Source of the DNA: Micavibrio sp. | GTDB taxonomy: Bacteria; Pseudomonadota; Alphaproteobacteria; Micavibrionales; Micavibrionaceae | Assembly: GCA_027066695.1 (NCBI GenBank) | Contig: JAMONE010000170.1 | Coordinates: 1 to 8,435 of the forward strand | Direction: 5' to 3' | DNA length: 8,435 nt | Shown here: one piece after another, positions 5,965 to 8,435 of the stretch | Layout of the letters: each line of letters starts with the position of its first letter | How positions within the stretch are numbered: the stretch's first letter is position 1 | Translations under genes and position numbers: made by a program | The notes under the pieces: model-generated | What the model saw: the letters and a program-made list of their open reading frames with translations, nothing else | Database searches by the model: none | What the model was told of the DNA's origin: nothing

Positions 5965-7887
5965 CTATTCCTTATCGTTTTTATCTTTATTTCCATCATC
6001 ATTAGTCGCAACAGCAGCAGGAACGCTACTAGGCACGGATGAGCGTTTAACAGGACTAGACGCAGCATCGATAACTTCACTGCGAATAATAGCTTCCCCG
6101 CGAAGCAATCCTTTAATCTCATCACCCGAGAGCAGCTCATATTCCAGCAGAGCCTTGGCAATTAGATGGAGATCATCCATATTTTCGCTCAATATTTTCT
6201 TTGCCTTCTCATAGCCTTCATCAATAAAACGGCGCACCTCTGATTCAATTTCTGCCGAAGTTTCAGGAGAAATTCTCCGCTCTTTATAAGTCGTGGCATC
6301 ATCGGCATAATTAATCATACCGACCTTCTCGCTCAAGCCCCATTCAGTAACCATAGCGCGTGCCATAGAGCTAACTTGTTGAATATCACCTGATGCGCCG
6401 TTAGTAATGAACTCCTTACCGAAGATAAGCTCCTCAGCAACGCGCCCACCCATACCAACAGACAAATTAGCTTTCATTTTAGCGAGTGAATAGCTATAGC
6501 GATCCCCCTCGGGCAGGCGCATAACCATGCCCAAAGCCTGTCCACGCGGAACAATCGTGGCCTTATGGATAGGATCAGACTCAGGCTCATTAACAGTGAC
6601 AAGCGCATGGCCTGCCTCATGATAAGCAGTGAGCTTTTTCTCTTCCTCATTCATCGCCATAGAACGACGCTCTGCGCCCATCATGACTTTGTCTTTGGCC
6701 TCTTCAAGATCATTCATACCGACAACTCGCTTATTCTTACGTGCAGCCATAAGAGCAGCTTCGTTAATCAAATTAGCAAGCTCCGCCCCTGAAAATCCCG
6801 GAGTGCCTCGCGCCAAAATAGATGCATCAACATTATTTGCCAGCGGCACTTTTTTCATATGAACCTTAAGTATTTCCTCACGCCCCTTAACATCAGGCAA
6901 AGGAACAGCAATTTGGCGATCAAAACGCCCTGGGCGAAGCAACGCAGGATCAAGCACATCAGGACGGTTAGTCGCAGCAATAATAATTACGCCCTCATTA
7001 CCCTCAAAACCATCCATTTCGACAAGCAGTTGATTAAGCGTTTGCTCGCGCTCATCATTACCACCACCATAGCCACCACCACGATGACGGCCAACAGCGT
7101 CGATTTCATCAATAAAGATGATACATGGTGCGTTTTTTTTGCCTTGCTCGAACATATCGCGTACACGACTTGCGCCGACACCAACAAACATTTCGACAAA
7201 GTCCGAACCTGAAATAGTGAAAAACGGCACGCCAGCTTCACCAGCAACTGCGCGTGCAATCAATGTCTTACCAGTACCAGGCGCACCAACAAGCAAAGCT
7301 CCGCGCGGAATTTTACCGCCCAAACGCTGGAATTTTTGTGGGTCTTTAAGGAAATCAACAATCTCCTCAAGCTCTTGCCTAGCTTCATCAATGCCCGCAA
7401 CATCTTCGAATGTAACTTTATTGCCGCGATCTTCATTTAACATCTTCGCGCGAGAACGCCCAAAGCCCATAGCCCCGCCGCCGCCTTTTCCGCCCATTTG
7501 GCGCATAATGAAAAACCAAAAAGCAATAAGCAGCAAAATAGGAAGCACAGTAAAGAATATATCGATTAATCTTATAGGAGGTTGGTCAGGGTTTGCCGCT
7601 TTAATCTTAACCTTAGTGCCACTTAGGCGATTAACAATATTTTCTTCAGGTGGCACTTTAGAGATAAAAGAACCGCCATCACCACTATATGTACCGTGCA
7701 AATTATCGCCCTTGATAACCACCTCTTCAACATTACCAGCCTTAGATTGCTCCATAAACTCGCTATAGCTAATCTCGGTTTCACTAACAGCAGCCTGCCT
7801 TTGCGCTTCGTTAGCTACATTAAGAACAACCAGCACAACAAAGCCCATAGCTACCCAAAATACTAAATTACGATTTATATTTTTCAC
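5965..7887 (-). CDS. ftsH: ATP-dependent zinc metalloprotease FtsH
   Basis: Membrane-anchored hexameric AAA+ protease that extracts and degrades misassembled membrane proteins and selected soluble regulators. The 640 aa are full length. Order: TM1 (about 8-25), periplasmic domain (28-106), TM2 (108-128), Gly-rich linker (132-142), AAA domain with Walker A GAPGTGKT (201-208), pore motif MFVGVG (233-238), Walker B IIFIDE (256-261), second region of homology ATNRPDVLDPALLRPGRFDR (305-324) with arginine fingers R318 and R321; then the M41 peptidase with zinc motif HEAGH (423-427, catalytic E424) and third zinc ligand D501 in ASGD. The last 30 residues are a low-complexity polar tail, variable in this family. 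The start is GTG, not ATG: MKNINRNLVFW matches the family N-terminus, and AGGG (7898-7901) lies 10 nt upstream. No tilS or pal gene lies upstream as in many proteobacteria; an unknown small gene does. No convincing sigma-70 or heat-shock promoter was found in the 108-bp gap. Confidence 0.98.
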   Translation of the reverse strand: MKNINRNLVFWVAMGFVVLVVLNVANEAQRQAAVSETEISYSEFMEQSKAGNVEEVVIKGDNLHGTYSGDGGSFISKVPPEENIVNRLSGTKVKIKAANPDQPPIRLIDIFFTVLPILLLIAFWFFIMRQMGGKGGGGAMGFGRSRAKMLNEDRGNKVTFEDVAGIDEARQELEEIVDFLKDPQKFQRLGGKIPRGALLVGAPGTGKTLIARAVAGEAGVPFFTISGSDFVEMFVGVGASRVRDMFEQGKKNAPCIIFIDEIDAVGRHRGGGYGGGNDEREQTLNQLLVEMDGFEGNEGVIIIAATNRPDVLDPALLRPGRFDRQIAVPLPDVKGREEILKVHMKKVPLANNVDASILARGTPGFSGAELANLINEAALMAARKNKRVVGMNDLEEAKDKVMMGAERRSMAMNEEEKKLTAYHEAGHALVTVNEPESDPIHKATIVPRGQALGMVMRLPEGDRYSYSLAKMKANLSVGMGGRVAEELIFGKEFITNGASGDIQQVSSMARAMVTEWGLSEKVGMINYADDATTYKERRISPETSAEIESEVRRFIDEGYEKAKKILSENMDDLHLIAKALLEYELLSGDEIKGLLRGEAIIRSEVIDAASSPVKRSSVPSSVPAAVATNDDGNKDKNDKE

Positions 7888-7995
7888 GTTTTTACTGCCC
7901 TATAATTTATTCATTATCTCAACAAAGGAAACCTAGCTCATTTACACACATAAACAAAGCTCTAAGTTATAGAGAAATACTATCAGGTAAAAATA

Positions 7996-8301
7996 TTAAG
8001 AAGCTAGTCTCAAGCTCTTTTGACTTATAATATTAAGAGCTTCTTTTGTCATGGGAGCATCAAAACCCGCTCGTCGTAATTTCTTAAGCCTATTTTTAAG
8101 AAAAGACGCGCCAATAATATAGGATTCAACTAAATCATGGCTTATGTCTGAATGATCTTTATAATAAACAGCACGATACCCTGTCTCATCCTCATTTGTA
8201 TCACAAGGCTCAACGATCACTTCTTGAATATCCTCTTCCCAATTCGAAAGCGCATAGTCACAAATTACAGAATTTTTTTCATTACGGCATAAATCAAGCA
8301 T
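7996..8301 (-). CDS. Small hypothetical protein, about 101 aa
   Basis: Not recognised. The chain is soluble-looking, with no signal peptide or membrane helix. The N-terminal half is acidic with three cysteines (5, 14, 33) and WEEDIQEVIVEPCD (21-34). A tyrosine-rich patch GYRAVYYKDH (41-50) follows, and then a helical, basic C-terminal half (FLKNRLKKLRRAGFD, 67-81). The frame is open to an ATG at 8340 (114 aa), but I choose the ATG at 8301: the strong Shine-Dalgarno GAGGGGG (8310-8316) lies 8 nt before it. The 8340 ATG has no ribosome site and would be almost at the predicted transcription start, so it could only work as a leaderless start. It runs in the same direction as ftsH, 108 bp upstream of it, so co-transcription is possible. 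The later basic segment could bind nucleic acid, but that is speculation. Confidence 0.65.
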   Translation of the reverse strand: MLDLCRNEKNSVICDYALSNWEEDIQEVIVEPCDTNEDETGYRAVYYKDHSDISHDLVESYIIGASFLKNRLKKLRRAGFDAPMTKEALNIISQKSLRLAS

Positions 8302-8309
8302 GGCAAATA

Positions 8310-8316
8310 CCCCCTC
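8310..8316 (-). promoter_or_regulatory. Ribosome binding site that sets the start of the 101-aa gene
   Basis: Minus-strand GAGGGGG, 8 nt before the ATG at 8301. It is the strongest purine-rich ribosome site in the window and the reason for preferring 8301 over 8340. Confidence 0.6.
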
Positions 8317-8348
8317 AAGCAAAACACACAATATCTTCATTTATTAAG

Positions 8349-8377
8349 ATAGTTTCAAAAAACGGCCATAATGTCAA
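8349..8377 (-). promoter_or_regulatory. Promoter of the 101-aa gene
   Basis: Minus-strand perfect TTGACA (8372-8377), 17-bp spacer, AACTAT (8349-8354). The predicted start point near 8342 gives a leader of about 40 nt to the ATG at 8301, which contains the GAGGGGG ribosome site. The rest of the sequence to the window's right end (8378-8435) shows nothing I can name. Confidence 0.5.
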
Positions 8378-8435
8378 TGATATTACTCAAACTTTATTTA
8401 AAACGAAAGATTATTGCTTAATAGGCTGGTTATTT

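Noticed and set aside
7118..7768. 216-codon open frame on the plus strand inside ftsH
   Set aside because: It is antisense to the AAA domain of an unmistakable ftsH and its product is proline/serine-rich, as expected of a complementary-strand shadow.
7960..7974. Inverted repeat CTCTA-agtta-TAGAG between the 101-aa gene and ftsH, considered as a terminator
   Set aside because: Only 5 bp, A-T rich, and followed on the minus strand by an interrupted T-run; too weak to call.

Overview
The window looks like ordinary chromosome from a low-to-moderate-GC alphaproteobacterium. The strongest taxonomic hints are the FtsH sequence, an acyl-CoA dehydrogenase of the long (about 600 aa) DmdC/FadE type, and a stand-alone 100-aa SCP2 protein next to a SCO-family copper chaperone. 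A Micavibrio- or Rhodospirillales-like lineage would fit, but I cannot place it from sequence alone. I see no mobile element, CRISPR array, rRNA or tRNA.

Layout, left to right. (1) A SCO1/SenC-family copper chaperone (+) converges on, and overlaps by 18 bp, an SCP2 sterol/lipid-binding-domain protein (-). (2) A 170-bp divergent promoter region separates SCP2 from a 520-aa exported protein (+) of unknown function. That protein has a signal peptide, a two-cysteine N-terminal module, an acidic/proline-containing linker and a C-terminal coiled coil. Its 3' untranslated region holds a short array of 21-22 bp direct repeats and then a textbook intrinsic terminator. (3) A 596-aa FAD-dependent acyl-CoA dehydrogenase (-) with its own recognisable promoter. 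(4) Divergently from it, a two-domain Sua5-type threonylcarbamoyl-AMP synthase (+) for tRNA t6A formation. Its stop codon is followed in frame by 54 further open codons that read like a membrane segment plus an acidic tail. (5) Convergent to that, a full-length FtsH membrane protease (-) starting at GTG. (6) Upstream of ftsH, a small unrecognised protein of about 101 aa (-) with a clear promoter and ribosome-binding site.

The genes do not form one pathway. Strand changes break the window into mostly single-gene units, each with its own expression signals; only the small unknown gene and ftsH lie in tandem, 108 bp apart. The known genes serve cytochrome oxidase copper delivery or redox, lipid binding, acyl-CoA oxidation, tRNA modification and membrane protein quality control.

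I found no convincing new multi-gene system. The items most worth a second look are the exported coiled-coil protein, the repeat array between its stop codon and its terminator, and the open reading frame that continues past the sua5 stop.
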